Below are positions 1 to 12,490 of a DNA stretch of 64,000 bases, piece by piece. How positions within the stretch are numbered: the stretch's first letter is position 1; the number at the start of each line of letters is the position of its first letter. This DNA is from Enoplosus armatus (lineage: Eukaryota > Chordata > Actinopteri > Centrarchiformes > Enoplosidae). The position numbers and the translations under genes are program-made. The notes below the pieces were generated by a model that saw only the letters and a list, made by a program, of their open reading frames with translations, was not told where the DNA came from and did not search any database. Location of the stretch: assembly GCF_043641665.1 (NCBI RefSeq), contig NC_092191.1:21111501-21175500 (forward strand). Reading direction: 5' to 3'.

Positions 1-105
1 GAAGTATAGCGTCAGATTTAGATACACACAGTAGATAAAAATGTATTCTAATTAGTTCAGTTTTGCTAAGCAGAAGTTCGCTAAATGTCTTTGTTATCAA
101 CTGAT

Positions 106-265
106 GACATATGCTTGTTAGCTTTCTTAGATTTCTTAGATTGATACTCATAACTGTCCGTTCAATATGAAGCTACAGCCAGCAGCAGGCTAGCTTAGCT
201 TAGCACAAAAACACACAAAAAAAAAGATGTAATGCCTACCTACCGGCACCTTAATGGAGTTTTAC
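106..265 (+). mobile_element. Partial copy of the AGCTTAGC element
   Basis: Carries the blocks CATATGCTTGTTAGCTTT, TCAATATGAAGCTACAGCC, CTAGCTTAGCTTAGCAC and ACCTACCGGCACCT in the same order as the left arm of the 39030 element. Confidence 0.5.
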
Positions 266-2494
266 GGGAGGTTATGTGTCGGACTATGCTTCGGCCACGC
301 GAAGTGACTACCTGGACTCTCGTCATCACTGTGAGGTTGCCAGGCAACCAGCAGACACTCCAGGAAGTAGTTGCTACGATAATTCTCTAACTCTCGGCAA
401 GGAAGCGAATGAGCCAATTTCGCAAAACGTCAAACTATTGCTTCAAGATAGCACAACTGGACGCTTGCAAGTTTGCTTGCCATGGTGTACTCAGCAGCAG
501 TACATACAGTTAACAGGCGGATGTGCAGATGGAGGGCAGGGGTCGACTGGCCACCCTATCTGGCGTTTTTCTTGGGGTTACTGACACACAGGTTTTTGGT
601 GTATTGGCCTGCTCCATTGCTGTAAAGAAGACTTCCTGCTCCGTCGAGTGGCCTGGTTAATCAAGAGTTCAGCGGAATCGTCCGATATGATGCTGCTGGA
701 GAAGCGTTCCCAGCGGACATGCATTTAACACCTTCCTCTGCTTGTGTAGTTGTATCAGGTTTAGAACCGTACTTGGCCTTGGCTGCCTTCCCTCAGGGCA
801 GCTGCCAAACCGGCACTTTGATGATAGTTGGCTGGGCTTGAGCGCCACGGCTGTCCGAGAGTGCTTTGGTGTGCTGTACATAGCAGTCTCGCTCCCTTGC
901 TAAAGCTCGGTACAACAATCACTGGCTCTAAAGAGGAAAATTTTGGCAGAATGGAGGCCTTATGTAGCACTGGCTGTATAGCTGGACAGCAGGACCGGGT
1001 TTGAATTACTGTTTGACATGGATTCATTTAATTACTTGGGGATTGATTAATCTTGCCTGGCACGGCGGTCCAAAAGTGCAAAGTTACTCTGCCCGCTTTT
1101 TCCACTTCCACTCAAACTAAACACTCAAAGTTAAAGTGAAAGCGTTGGCAAGGACAACCCTGGGCCTGAATGATATGTAGCCTATCAGTGTGTTGTGCAG
1201 TCTAGATCAGTATAACTGTTTTTTAACAAAGTGCTTTTTAAACTGGTTTTTCCGTGGGTCAGCTCCTGGGAATATTTCTAGAAGTTACCACGAGGTGTTA
1301 AGACATTTCAGGTAGTGACCCCTAATCTCAAGCAAAACTATCTGACAGCACGTGTTCGTGTGCGTTGCCTTACAGCTGTCTCTTTTCTTATGGTTGCTTA
1401 GGCAACGAAATCATTCGGCCCAGAAGGTGTCACGTGACCTGCAATTCCAATAGTGGCCACTGTCGGGGTTTGCCAGATCGGCCCTTAGTATGATCGACAT
1501 TGACAGGGCACTGAGTTCAATAAGGCCAGCTGGACACTAACTGATGACGATCAAAACCAAATGTCATTTTGAGTTCAAAAGACTTTTTTTTTTTAATTTT
1601 ATTTTATGACTTCTGCTGTGTATTTTTAATTATTGTAACCATACACTCATACACAAAAAAGAACCTTCTTAAATGAAAATAAACTACTTTCATGACTACT
1701 ATGATAACTGGTTAGGTTCTGGGCTCTGCTTGGGCTACTTTTTTGTCAGCCCAATCTGGCAACACTGGCACTACACTACACTCCAAATGGCCTCACAGCC
1801 CACCACTGTTCCTGGCTTGCTTCAGCCATGGTGGTTACAGCTACTAAATTTACCCGGTTTGTCAACATTTCTAGCCTATAACATTTGCATTTCCACCATT
1901 TGGTCCACAAAGCTCAACGGATGGCCGGGCTTTCGCAAAAAAAAACACTTTCTATTCGATTTTAACAAAAATTGAACCACAGTTAAACCATTTAGGAAAC
2001 AAAAAACTACAGCTGCCATTTTTACTAGCTCAGCAATGGGCTCTCTTATACATCACATCCACCCCTGCTCTCTTTGAACGTCATCTAATTTCTGCTGTCT
2101 TAAACGCACGGTTTGACCCTTCCCGTCCTGCTGTTGCTGTTACAGCCATGATAACCGAAACCATGCCGTGGCTAATTATTGGGGCTGGCCTATTCTGTGA
2201 GCTGGCGGCGTTCAACCCACAAAGTTATGGGCGTTTGTTAAAGGCGGCTAAAAACATACAAAAAAAATTATATTATTAAATATTATATGGTTTGGTAATA
2301 GCTGTCCAATAATGTCCAAGGTTATGTTCTAGGCCTGGATTGTTCATGATTTGCGTTATTAAAGTTAACCAAAAATTAAAAACGGAAGCTTGATAGCTAC
2401 TATATTGTTGCGCCGAAGCGAAGTGTCTCTCGCAGAAAGGGGCCATTTTTTGAAGTCTTGATTCCTCCTCTCACGGGAGCGTTGTGTGTTACTT

Positions 2495-2503
<9 letters not shown>

Positions 2504-2544
<41 letters not shown>
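2504..2544 (+). repeat. (CA)n microsatellite
   Basis: About 20 uninterrupted CA units after a short CT tract. Confidence 0.5.
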
Positions 2545-2547
<3 letters not shown>

Positions 2548-3499
2548 CACCAACACCTCTCCTCTCTCTAATTGTTATGTCCAGGGCTGCATTTCAGTGC
2601 TTTTATGTGGCTATAACTTACACTGCTCGGCACTGGTAGATTGCTGTTTTTAGACCAATTCGGATTCAGAATTACTGGCACGGCTGCTTCATCCACTGGT
2701 GTTTTCAGCCCACTGATGTTGGTGCTATTACCCATAGACGTTATGTTGCTTTTATGAACAAGCTATTTTAGAACAGACGTTGTAAGAGTGGATGGAGAGG
2801 ATGCAGATATTTTGAACATCTCCTGATTACATTTAGGGCTGAACCATTATTAAATTATCTTTTTTTTCTGGGGAGGGGGGGGGTAATTTCTTATTAGGTT
2901 TTCCAATATATACACAACACAAGACTATTACAGTAAATCAAGGGAGAGCAGGTAACAAAGCAAACAAATCAAATCTGGGCACACATAGTGGTTCATTATT
3001 TTCATTATGCACATTGATATAAAACTGAAATGAACAAGGGTAGTGAAACTAAAGTTGAATAGACCTTTTTCCACACAAGACAAGACCTGTCAAACACAGG
3101 CGTAACTATTGTAGTGTAACTTCGAGCAATTATTAAATCGCAGTGATTTCTAGAACAAAGCCATTTCCACTGTTATTAGTCCCACTCACACTGTTTTTTT
3201 TTTTTTTTTCCTGCTACGACAAGTCAAAATGTGTGCCGCGAGAAAATCTGGGTGAATCTGGAAAACGAAGAAAATGATGAAGCAAAACGACAAGTAGAAG
3301 TACAAGATGGACAAACCTTTGATAAGAAAGAAAGGGAAAACAAGCTAAAGCATGTCAGTCAGATGTATATATGTATGAAGACGCCTATCTTACATGTCAT
3401 GGTGTGTGTGTGTGTGGGGGGGGGGGTTCTCTGGTGGAGTAGAGTAGTGATGGTAGTGGAGTTAACGCACAGAGTCGTTTTCTGTGCGTTAAGTAGCTG

Positions 3500-3650
3500 G
3501 ATCCAGGCGTAGTTTAGCCTAGCTTAGCATAATGACTGGAAACAGAGGGGGAAAAGTCAGCCTGGCTCTGTCCAAAGTGAAAGAAATGCGTGCCAACACC
3601 TCTGACGTTCACTAATCACCACATTTTAAATCGTTTGCTTAATCCATACT
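3500..3650 (+). mobile_element. Partial copy of the AGCTTAGC element
   Basis: Contains TAGCCTAGCTTAGCATAA, ACTGGAAACAG, CAGCCTGGCTCTGTCCAAAG and CACTAATCACCACATTTTAA in family order. Confidence 0.5.
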
Positions 3651-5437
3651 CACACCAAATGGTATGGTAATGACAAATACTTCCCAAAACTCTTGCACCC
3701 ACCAATCATTTACAACCACAACCTACTGTTAACTAGGCAGCCTATATCATCAGATTTAGGACTTACACTTGCAGCATAAACCTCTTTCTCACTATTTCCA
3801 GTCGTCGCTGCGGTTTCACTCCCTCCTCCCCCACAGCCCCCCCTCCTGTATTTACTTTTAGGAATCGAGTTCCAGGAGTACCCGGCGTGTCCGTTCGTTA
3901 CACATTTCCGTGCCATCCTGCTAATGCAATAGTTGTGTGTCACAGCTTGCCCTGGGGGAGGTGTTTGTGAGCTCAGAGACGAGAGTCTGTGTCATGCTTG
4001 CGTAGATCCGTTGCAGGCGTCGCAGAGCCACAGTGCCACACTCCTTTACTTTTCCCCCTGGGTCAAAACGCCTCGAACACAGTGTTGTCGGTTAGCTGTC
4101 ACGTTAGCCGCCATACGGCTCCCTTTGCCGGGCCACCGTGACCGAAAAAAAAAAAAGAAAAAAAGAGTTAGTCTTGCACCTTGAGAGGAATGAGCAAAAA
4201 TACTTAAAAATAAATAAATAAATAAAAAAAATCATCTTACTGTGCGCCTGATACTTTTGCAAATGTACATCTATTGATCCAAGCCTACAAGGAATTATGG
4301 CTTTGTGCTGCTTTGTGTCGGGGTGCAGCGCGGTAGAAAAGCCTGAGCGATGTGTCATCTGCTGTTAACGCCACAGCGCCTCATGATTACTATTGATCGC
4401 CAGTCTCGCTAGCTGCGTCCGTCTCCACGTCCATCTCTCATTGACTGGTCTTAAGGGTGCCATCTCTCTCCGGCTCGTTGCTGTACACTCCCCTTTACGA
4501 AAGCAGGGTCTCTCACACACACACACACACACAAATACAGTCTCACTGTGCAGACACCCCGGGATGTGCGGCGCTGTTAAACACACAAGGAAGGAAGGGA
4601 GGCTCGGCATCCTCATTCATAAACACAAATCCAGCGTCCGTATTCTTTCATCAGTGTAATGAAAATGTATCCGGGGTTCAGAAAGGGTTGCAAAAGTTTA
4701 AGATGTTTTAGCGAGAGAAGCAACGAAAGAGCAGAATGATGTCTAGGATAGGGATTAAAAAAGCGACGTGACGGCATTTGCGTCGATGCCCAAAGTTCCG
4801 TTCAAGAGTTACCACGAACCGCTCAAATTGCTGTCGATATTTTAAAACAATGTTAAATGCTTTCACTTCTACGACCGTAGCTTTAAAGTTAGAAATGTTC
4901 CAGAGCTTCTTCAAAGCTATAAAAAAAAAAAAACTGTGGTTGTACTGTGGTTTTATGGCTGCACTACTGCTCAAATGGACATTCTAGATGTATTATGCAT
5001 TCATTGTATACACGTAGTTCAGCCTGGCAGACGGTGTTTGGCATCTCTGGAAACTTTGTGAGCTCCATCATTGTTTAAAGGCACACTCCGGTGGTTGAGT
5101 TAAGTTTTATGCCACAGTTACTGCGAAGGTCTTTCAACAATCAACAGGCATCTCAGGTTTAGTCTCGGGGTGCGCAGCAGTCAAAAACTGGCTGAACCCA
5201 CGGAGGTTTAATTAATAAAAAAATGTAAAAAAAGAAGTATACACTTGGCCCCCTCCCTTCTTTTTCTCTTTCACACGCATGCACACTTCAAGCCCTCGCT
5301 CACTCAGGCAGACCTTTACGTTACCAGGTGCCACGTTTGCCAACTAGAGACATTTAGTGGTGAAAAAAGGGAAGTGCAGCGTCTCGACTGCACTACTACG
5401 ACTACTGTGCACCAAGATCAGAGAAAGAGTGTGTGTG

Positions 5438-5440
<3 letters not shown>

Positions 5441-5479
<39 letters not shown>

Positions 5480-5586
5480 GCGCTGGTGATTGGAGAGGGT
5501 GGATTCCAACACCCAATGAAATATTAACACATTTCTATTATGGGAGGAGAGTGTAAATACCTGCCTTACTGTATCTCTCTCTCTCC

Positions 5587-5639
<53 letters not shown>
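5441..5639 (+). repeat. (TG)n then (CA)n, complementary pair
   Basis: A (GT)n at 5441-5475 and a (CA)n at 5591-5639 lie 115 nt apart and are complementary, so this DNA or its RNA could form a hairpin. Confidence 0.5.
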
Positions 5640-5643
<4 letters not shown>

Positions 5644-5751
5644 CATATCCCAGCATCTATGCATGTTCATAAAAGCCATTATCTTTGTCGTCATTTGGAG
5701 AAAAGGCAGCGCTTGTTCGCATAGGGAATGGAGCTTGAGCTACAGTTATCC

Positions 5752-5870
5752 AATCAATCAATCAATCAATCAATCGATCAATCAATCAATCAAGTTTATT
5801 TGTCACATGTAATCATGTGAGGTACAATCACAGTGAAATGTAATACACGTGGCCCGGGGACAGCGGCCCT
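5752..5870 (+). repeat. (AATC)n tract with adjoining interspersed repeat
   Basis: About ten AATC units (5752-5792), one altered to GATC, are followed by GTTTATTTGTCACATGTAAT and CAGTGAAATG, a pattern I recall from common fish repeats. Confidence 0.5.
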
Positions 5871-7217
5871 CACCTGGCCGCTGTGCAACGTCTGCAGGGA
5901 GCCAAAGTAAATTATTTACAATATTGATCAGCTATTTAACTGTAGATACGGCCCCCTGTGCATGTATTTATACTGTATGTGTGTGTGCCTAAGAGAAATT
6001 GTGTGCATCCCATCATGCATTGTGCTTGCTTGTGGGACTAGTGTTCCATGTGTTATTATTGTACAAATACAATGCACCTGGGTGTCGGCGAATGCACTTA
6101 TTTGTGTATGAGCTTTTGTGTGTGCATGTGTGTACTCTGTACAGTATGTGTGTGCTCACGTGTGTGTGTGTGTGCGTGTGTGTGTGTGTGTGTGTTTTGC
6201 TGCGGGTGCCGGGCTGCTCTGATATAGTACCTCATTAGCTGCTGTGGACACTAATCTCCTTTGTGGCAGTCTTTCATCCTTAGTGCAGGATTTATTGACG
6301 CCCTCGGTTACGGCGCCCGCCTCGCATGCTGCCGGTGCCATACGTCAAGCTGTCATTGGCTGAGGCTGCTTCCTGGTCCCGCCCCTCCTCCCACTCCCAC
6401 TCCCCTCCCTTCGGGTAAAATGTGGTATTTGTTCCACCTGTTAGGCGGCGGGCGTTCAGCGCGTTTCAGCCCGATGGAAGTGTTACGTGACGGTACATCA
6501 TGTTTAGTGTACACTGTGAGGTCTGGCCGCCGGCTGGAGAGACAGAAGGAGGCAGTGACAGACTCTGATTTCATCTCATTGGGGAGTAGCGGTCAGAACG
6601 ACGGCGACAACGTGGAAGAGTCACTAACATGGCCCCATGTTTGATGTTTTTTCTGGAGACGTTGGTGGCTAGTAGTGTGTAACTGACCAGAACAACGTGG
6701 ACATTTATGATGTCTGATCATGGAACATCCTTTAAAGGAACAGTTCAACGCGTCTTTCCCGGAGAGAGGGAGATGAGAGGATTGACGCCACCATCGCGTC
6801 TGTGCCTCGGAGCTCCAGCTGGGAGGCAGTTAGCCTGTAGCAGCGCCTCTGAAGCGCGCTCATTAGCACTTTGCATCTTGATTGTTTCACCTCAAACAGA
6901 AATGTTACAAAAAACGAAACGTCATCGCGTTTTCTTCTCTCGACGCATCCGACAGGCCGCATCCTACTTAACGCACAGATTCCAAGTTTAACGGTGGAAT
7001 CGTCTAGAATGTTACGTAAAAGTCCAAACTGCCAAAAGGGAGCAAAAACGCTAATGTCATGTCAAGTTCATATCATGACAGAGAGTTTTCAGTTTTGCTT
7101 CTTAAATGCAAACTCTCACAGTATTTGCATTGGAAGTGTTTCTAATCATGACAGTCAGTGAAAATTGAAATATGGCGATGTGGCAGATCGTGGGAATACA
7201 CGTTGTCAGCTTTTGGG

Positions 7218-7475
7218 GTGACGTACATTATTATCAACCCAGTCGGTCAAGGCAGGTGACCGCCCACCTAGAGTCCGGTTCTGTTCGAGGTTTCTGCCTG
7301 TTAAAGGTACTTTTTTTTCTTGCCGCTGTCGCCAAAGTGCTTGCTCATGGTGGGAACTGTTGGGTCTCTGTAATAACATTATAAAGAGTACGGTCCAGAC
7401 CTGCTCCATATGTAAAGTGTCACGAGATGACTTCTATTGTGATTTGGCGCCATATAAATAAACAATGATTGGCTG
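7218..7475 (+). mobile_element. SINE or LINE-tail type teleost repeat
   Basis: Contains CACCTAGAGTCCGGTTCTGT, GAGGTTTCTGCCTGTTAAAG, TTGCTCATGGTGGGAACTGT and GATTTGGCGCCATATAAATA. I recall this as a very widespread teleost repeat but cannot give its database name. Confidence 0.5.
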
Positions 7476-8272
7476 TTGGATATGTCTCTGATAATCTGCC
7501 TCCTCCCCAATCCAATGGCGGTGAATGGCAGCGTCATTCAACAATGTCGTCTTCTGACCGTGAGATGATGCTTCCTCGCACGCTTTGGATTATTTTCTCT
7601 TGATCCTCTTGAGCTAATTTTGCTCATGTGGGTTTGCGTTTCGGAGCAAAGCAAGAGCAGATTCGGTCGCCTGGGTCCGCGTCGCCTCCTGGCCAAAGTG
7701 GCGGAGGAGGTGTGTTAAACTTTCCAGCGAAGGAGAAAACATGAGTGCATTTGGCTGGTGCATATGTATACAGTAGATACCAGTTATTTTATCTTGAGTG
7801 AAGAAGAGAGGCCAGATCTGAAAACGGGAATGCAGGCACCGGTGAAGGGCTTGCGTTGGGGAATTGGACCCCTCGCTCCCTCCCATTTCCCTGGGCGGCC
7901 TGCTCTCTCCAGGAAACGCACACCTAGCTGCACAAACTCCCAAGATCTCACCGCTGGATTATTCATCGTCGCACTCTGTGTCAAACAACAAACACAGGCC
8001 CCCACGAAACGCACCATATACACATGAGCAATGATGCACACACATGGCGGACGCACAACCCCAGCGGATGCACACACACACACACACACACACACACCAC
8101 TCCTCGACAGACACAAATAGACACATACACAGACGGACACACACACACACACGCAGATGCAGCAGGACGCAAAACAAACACACACAGGGGTTTGGTGTCC
8201 TAGTTTCCATCTGTGGAGAAGCTATTCTCTCTCTCTCTCTCTGGCTCTCTCCTTCACTCACAAACTCATCTC

Positions 8273-8295
8273 GGGGGGGGGGGGGGGGGGGGGGG
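8273..8295 (+). repeat. 23-nt G run
   Basis: Uninterrupted G after a (CT)n patch. Length is likely uncertain in the assembly. Confidence 0.5.
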
Positions 8296-10208
8296 TCTTA
8301 CTGTGGTCATGTGACACACTGCTGCTGTTGTTGCAGTTGGCGTGTGTGCAGAGAGGAGCGGGCAGTTCGTGTCCGCATGTGTGCACCGCTGCTCATGTGC
8401 ATATATTTGATTGTATGTAAGGTTGTGTGTGAGTCTGCACAAGCCGCCTATATGTAAGTCCATCCTTTCTGTGTGTGTGTGTGTGTGTGAGCTGCCTGCC
8501 TACGGTTCCTCCTCTCCGGCGCTTGTTTCACCATCTGAGTGTGATCTAATACAGGGATTACTATGGGATTAAGTGAGTCTCTTTATAAAATAACAGCTCA
8601 CCGCTCCATATCTCCACAACACTGGCCATTTGTTCTGCGGTATCAACACACTCTCAACGTCTCACAGAGGCGAAACACAATCACTGCTCCGGCAGGGGAG
8701 TGAAAGGAGTCCGCCAGCAGGGAAAATTGACAGGTGAGACCATCTACCACCCCGAAGCGTGGCCCGTTGCTACAAAATACACACTCCCCGGCAGGTGTTT
8801 CGTTGTCTAGCGGCTGGCGGCCCTGGCCGTGGTGCTGAACCGCTTGGCTAACAGGCCACCTGGCCTGACACCAAACGACCCCCGTCGCCCGAGTTGTTAG
8901 GTGTGGGCTGATCAACCTACAGTCTTTAACAACACTACAGAAAACCTGCCCGCGCACCGGAAGACAGTGACATCACATTGTACAGTACAAGTGTAATTTA
9001 GAGATGACTTGCACAATCACTCAGTCATAAAAATATCAAGACCCAGATGGGTGCCATAAGCTAACTAGACACTAGAGGGCAACAAGAGCTATTAAAGTAC
9101 ATGTGATGTGCCAAATGTGCATAACTGTATATAGTATGTACACATTTTTAATGAGAAAATCTTGAGTTCTGACCAGCCTTGGTCACCTCATCATCTGTCT
9201 GAATTGTTGACCACAACAGCAACAACATGCCATTGAATGAACGTGACCCATGAGATTCTGCTTTGCGTCCGTTGCATGTCGTGCGGTTATTTGTGCTGCT
9301 TAACCTTTTGAGGTTGTTGTGTTGTTTGGTCCAAAAAAAAAAAAAAAAAAGGAAGACAAGTATCCAGTACTTTACTTTTCAGTAATTTCTGCTTAAGCAA
9401 ATGCACCTCATAAAAGTAACCTCAAATCACTACACTAAATTACTGTCCTGCTGCATGACACTGAAGCAGCTTCATTTACACCCGTGCCTTCCCTGCTGTG
9501 ACCGGTCAAACTGCGAGTACCTCGAAGGGGTGCTTGAGTACGTTGAGGTGGTTACATTTACAGTTGAAATATTCCCGCATCAGTTTTGGCCAGTTGGGTC
9601 ACTGGGGTCAAGCGAAAACAGTCCCGTGACTGATGGTTCCAGCTTCTCCAGTGTGGGGATTTGTTGCCTCATGCCGCTGTAAATGGAATATTTCGGACTG
9701 CTGGTCGCACAAAACTTGAATGAATGTCACTTTGGGAACTCGTGATGGGCGTTTGTCACCATTTTATAAACCAAACGACGAAAGGAAATAATTGGTCGCT
9801 TCGGCCCCCGCTACGCTCCACAGCTTGTGCGCGCACACACACGTCCATGGTTGTGTGGGGCAATTCTTCTGTCAGCAATGGTATTTATTACACTTTTCCA
9901 GAACTTGCTCACAGTAGTTTGAATTGTTTGCTCTCTGTCGCGTCCTCGTTAACGCTGTTCATGAGCAGCTCTTACACCGTTGGATGAAATGCAGGGATTA
10001 AATGCAGAAAACCACGATGATGTTCCTTAAATATGCGTCGAAAGTCCCGCGTGACTGCCTGCAAATGTATGGACGGGTGGACCGTCTCCGCAGTGTCGAT
10101 CTGGCAGCCGTCCACCTCGCCGGTCTGGCTGCAGAAAATCACAGATTGGTGGATGTTTTCACCAAAGCTATAATGTCCCACATGAGGCAGTGTTTTGCTT
10201 TCTTTACT

Positions 10209-10222
10209 GTGTGTGTGTGTGT

Positions 10223-10258
<36 letters not shown>
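10209..10258 (+). repeat. (TG)n microsatellite
   Basis: About 25 GT units with one TTCG interruption. Confidence 0.5.
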
Positions 10259-10261
<3 letters not shown>

Positions 10262-11612
10262 AGCACACGTTTTCCCTCTCTCCCTGGTGGTGCTGGGGTG
10301 TTTGGCAGGATAAATATAGCTGCGTTGGTGTAAAGCTGTTTTCTCCTCGGCTTTTGTAGCTTTAATCAAAAGCAATCTGGAGGAGGGAGAAATGGGAGGG
10401 AAAGGGGGGTGAGAGAGAGAGGGAGAGTGGGAGGGAGGGTAAGAGGAAGAGAAGGGGGGTGTGGGGGGGTGGCCGATGCCAGAGTGTTTTATTTTAGCTC
10501 TCTTTAAAGAGTCATTGGGGAGTGTTCAGGAGTAATGAGAACCCTGGTGGCTGGAGGAGAGGGACTGACTCGAACCTCCCCTCCCTCCCTCCACGCTCTC
10601 ACTGTCTCTTTACTTCCCGCCCAGCCTCACTTCCCCTGTCATTCCCCCTTTCTCATTCCGCCACTGATGTCAACACACGGCTATGACTACGGCTGCGTTC
10701 ACACTGCAGGCCCTCATGCCCCGCTCTGTCTCGCTGGATGAATCCTCGCATCTATTTCGAGGATGTAACCCACATCCCTCGTCGATATGAACTGACAGCG
10801 ATGTTGACGGGCCATGTGCGCGCAGGAACGGTCATCACAGGGCGCCACGTTTGTTTCTCAAATGCATTTCAGCTGGTGTGCGTTTGAAGGCGCCAAGATT
10901 GGACTTGACTGATAGAGTGCGTCCTCGCAAATGACCACTCCTCCTCCTCTCCAATGTCTTCCAGTGGCTTCCAATATCACTTGGTCAGTGAAGGTGCAAT
11001 TCAGTAAGAGAGCAATATAAAGAAGATCAAACATGCAAAAAACATAAGGAATATAAAAGTTTAGTTCTTTCAAAATTGAAAATGTAAACATTTTATGAAA
11101 AAGAAAAAAAAAAAAAAGTCAAGGTAGCATTAACAAATTTTCGAGTCGAATGTTCACATGATGTATTTTGTAAGCGCGTGTCCAACCAGCGCGCTCTAAA
11201 TGTGCATAAGTGTCAGAGAAGTTTGGCTTGTTTCCTTAAATGGACAAAAAGGGAGTTATGAAAAAAAAAATGTCAAGAGTCTTTCAAAGTAAGGTATCGA
11301 AAATAGAAGCGTTGTTGTATCTGCACTGAAACATGGGTATTGTATTGACAAATTCTGAAAACGTTTCTGTGGGAGCAAGACATCCACTGATAGCAAGTCG
11401 AGTGCGACTTTCAAGGAGGCGCAAAATTGAATTCGTCGTCACTGTCTGGATGTGTCGACACCAGATACTGTATGTCTTACATCCTGAAATGGACACGTGT
11501 AGCTTTTAAAAAGCAGGGCTTCAGAGATTGAGGATGAGGGCATGCGGCGTGAATGGAGCAGATCAGGGCGGCAGCCATGCGACTTTGGACACTTCTCAGC
11601 TGCAGCACCGAC

Positions 11613-11637
11613 GTATATATATATATATATATATATA
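11613..11637 (+). repeat. (TA)n microsatellite
   Basis: Twelve TA units, about 600 nt before the first rims1 exon in the window. Confidence 0.5.
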
Positions 11638-12218
11638 GCCGCTGTTTCATATGCGCGATGCGGCGAACAGAAAGAGAAGACGGCGGGAGATGTTGTTTTG
11701 GCAGCGGACCCGAGCATCCTTTCATTATCCGGTTGGCTTTGTGTGCTCCGTTCGGAGGCCAGAAGCAGCCCACAGAGGGAGCCAAGCTGCTCCCTGGTAT
11801 AACTGCCATGATGGCGATCTTAAAAAGCTTCCATAAAAGCCTTTTTTTTTTTTTTTTTCTCTGGACGACTCGTTGGCAGCAGTGCAGCTCTTTAGGAAGT
11901 GCATTGTTCCATTTCCTGTTTGACAGTCGCTGCGATTGAAGCCGGGCCTCAGATTAGTGCTTGGCAAAGAACTTGGCTGAGATGGTTTTCACAGGCTGCA
12001 GCAAAGAATAGTTCCTTCCTGTTGGGACACATTATTGTGGTGCTAATATCAGCTGCATTGAACACCTCAGAAAAACTCTTCCAATGCTCTTTATATATGT
12101 TTCTTTATATATATAATTATATACAGTTCGTACAAAAGCTTTATGATGAAAACTTGAGGATGACATGTCATATAGCCGTGATTATAATCTCTACCCTTGC
12201 CTCTTTTTTCCCCCCCAG

Positions 12219-12490
12219 GTGATCTGGGTGTGTAACAACTGCCGGAAGCAGCAGGAGATCCTGACCAAGCCGGGCGAGTGGTTCACTGGCCCGGCCGGGA
12301 AACTCGCTGGCCTGGGTTCGGCCATCAGCGAGCCATCTGTGTGCCAAACGCCCGGCGACAAGAAGCTCCGGTCTCGCTCCCAGGCGCCCCCGGGCTCCGC
12401 CGCCGCAATCCAAGACCCCAACCGGCCCGGCGCGCCGGGGACCACGCCCGGCACCGACGCTCGGTCACGTAGCGAGCCACCGCGAGACAC
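12219..12490 (+). CDS. rims1: rims1 exon: end of zinc finger and start of linker
   Basis: The acceptor is an excellent poly-pyrimidine AG at 12217-12218 and the donor is gtgagc at 12491. The exon reads in phase 0 and ends in phase 2. It starts with WVCNNCRKQQEILTK, the last Cys-x2-Cys pair of the RIM FYVE-like zinc finger, which in the family contacts Munc13 and supports Rab3 binding. It ends with RSRSEPPRD, which matches the mammalian SRSEPPRE segment. The exon is very GC-rich against AT-richer introns. The first zinc-ligand cysteines must be in an upstream exon. Confidence 0.5.

Larger units (their letters stand above)
1..12218. other. Upstream rims1 intron or flank, no exon recognised
   Basis: No coding exon was recognised in these 12.2 kb. 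I looked for the preceding RIM zinc-finger exon (CGICHKTKFADGCGH-like) on the plus strand and did not find it, so it is probably further upstream. The stretch holds microsatellites at 2504-2544, 5441-5475, 5591-5639 and 10209-10258, a (TA)n at 11613-11637, a 23-nt G run at 8273-8295, and fragments of teleost interspersed repeats near 106-265, 3500-3650, 5752-5870 and 7218-7475. A further possible diverged repeat lies around 6734-7000. Open frames here mostly overlap repeats and resemble no protein I know. Confidence 0.5.

Noticed and set aside
5402..5812. Open frames of alternating His-Thr or Cys-Val
   Set aside because: They are translations of (CA)n or (TG)n microsatellites. The same holds for frames at 7959-8457, 55046, 56158 and 59141-59600.
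6261..6644. 127-codon plus-strand frame
   Set aside because: No recognisable domain, overlapping minus frame of similar length, and no splice or homology support.
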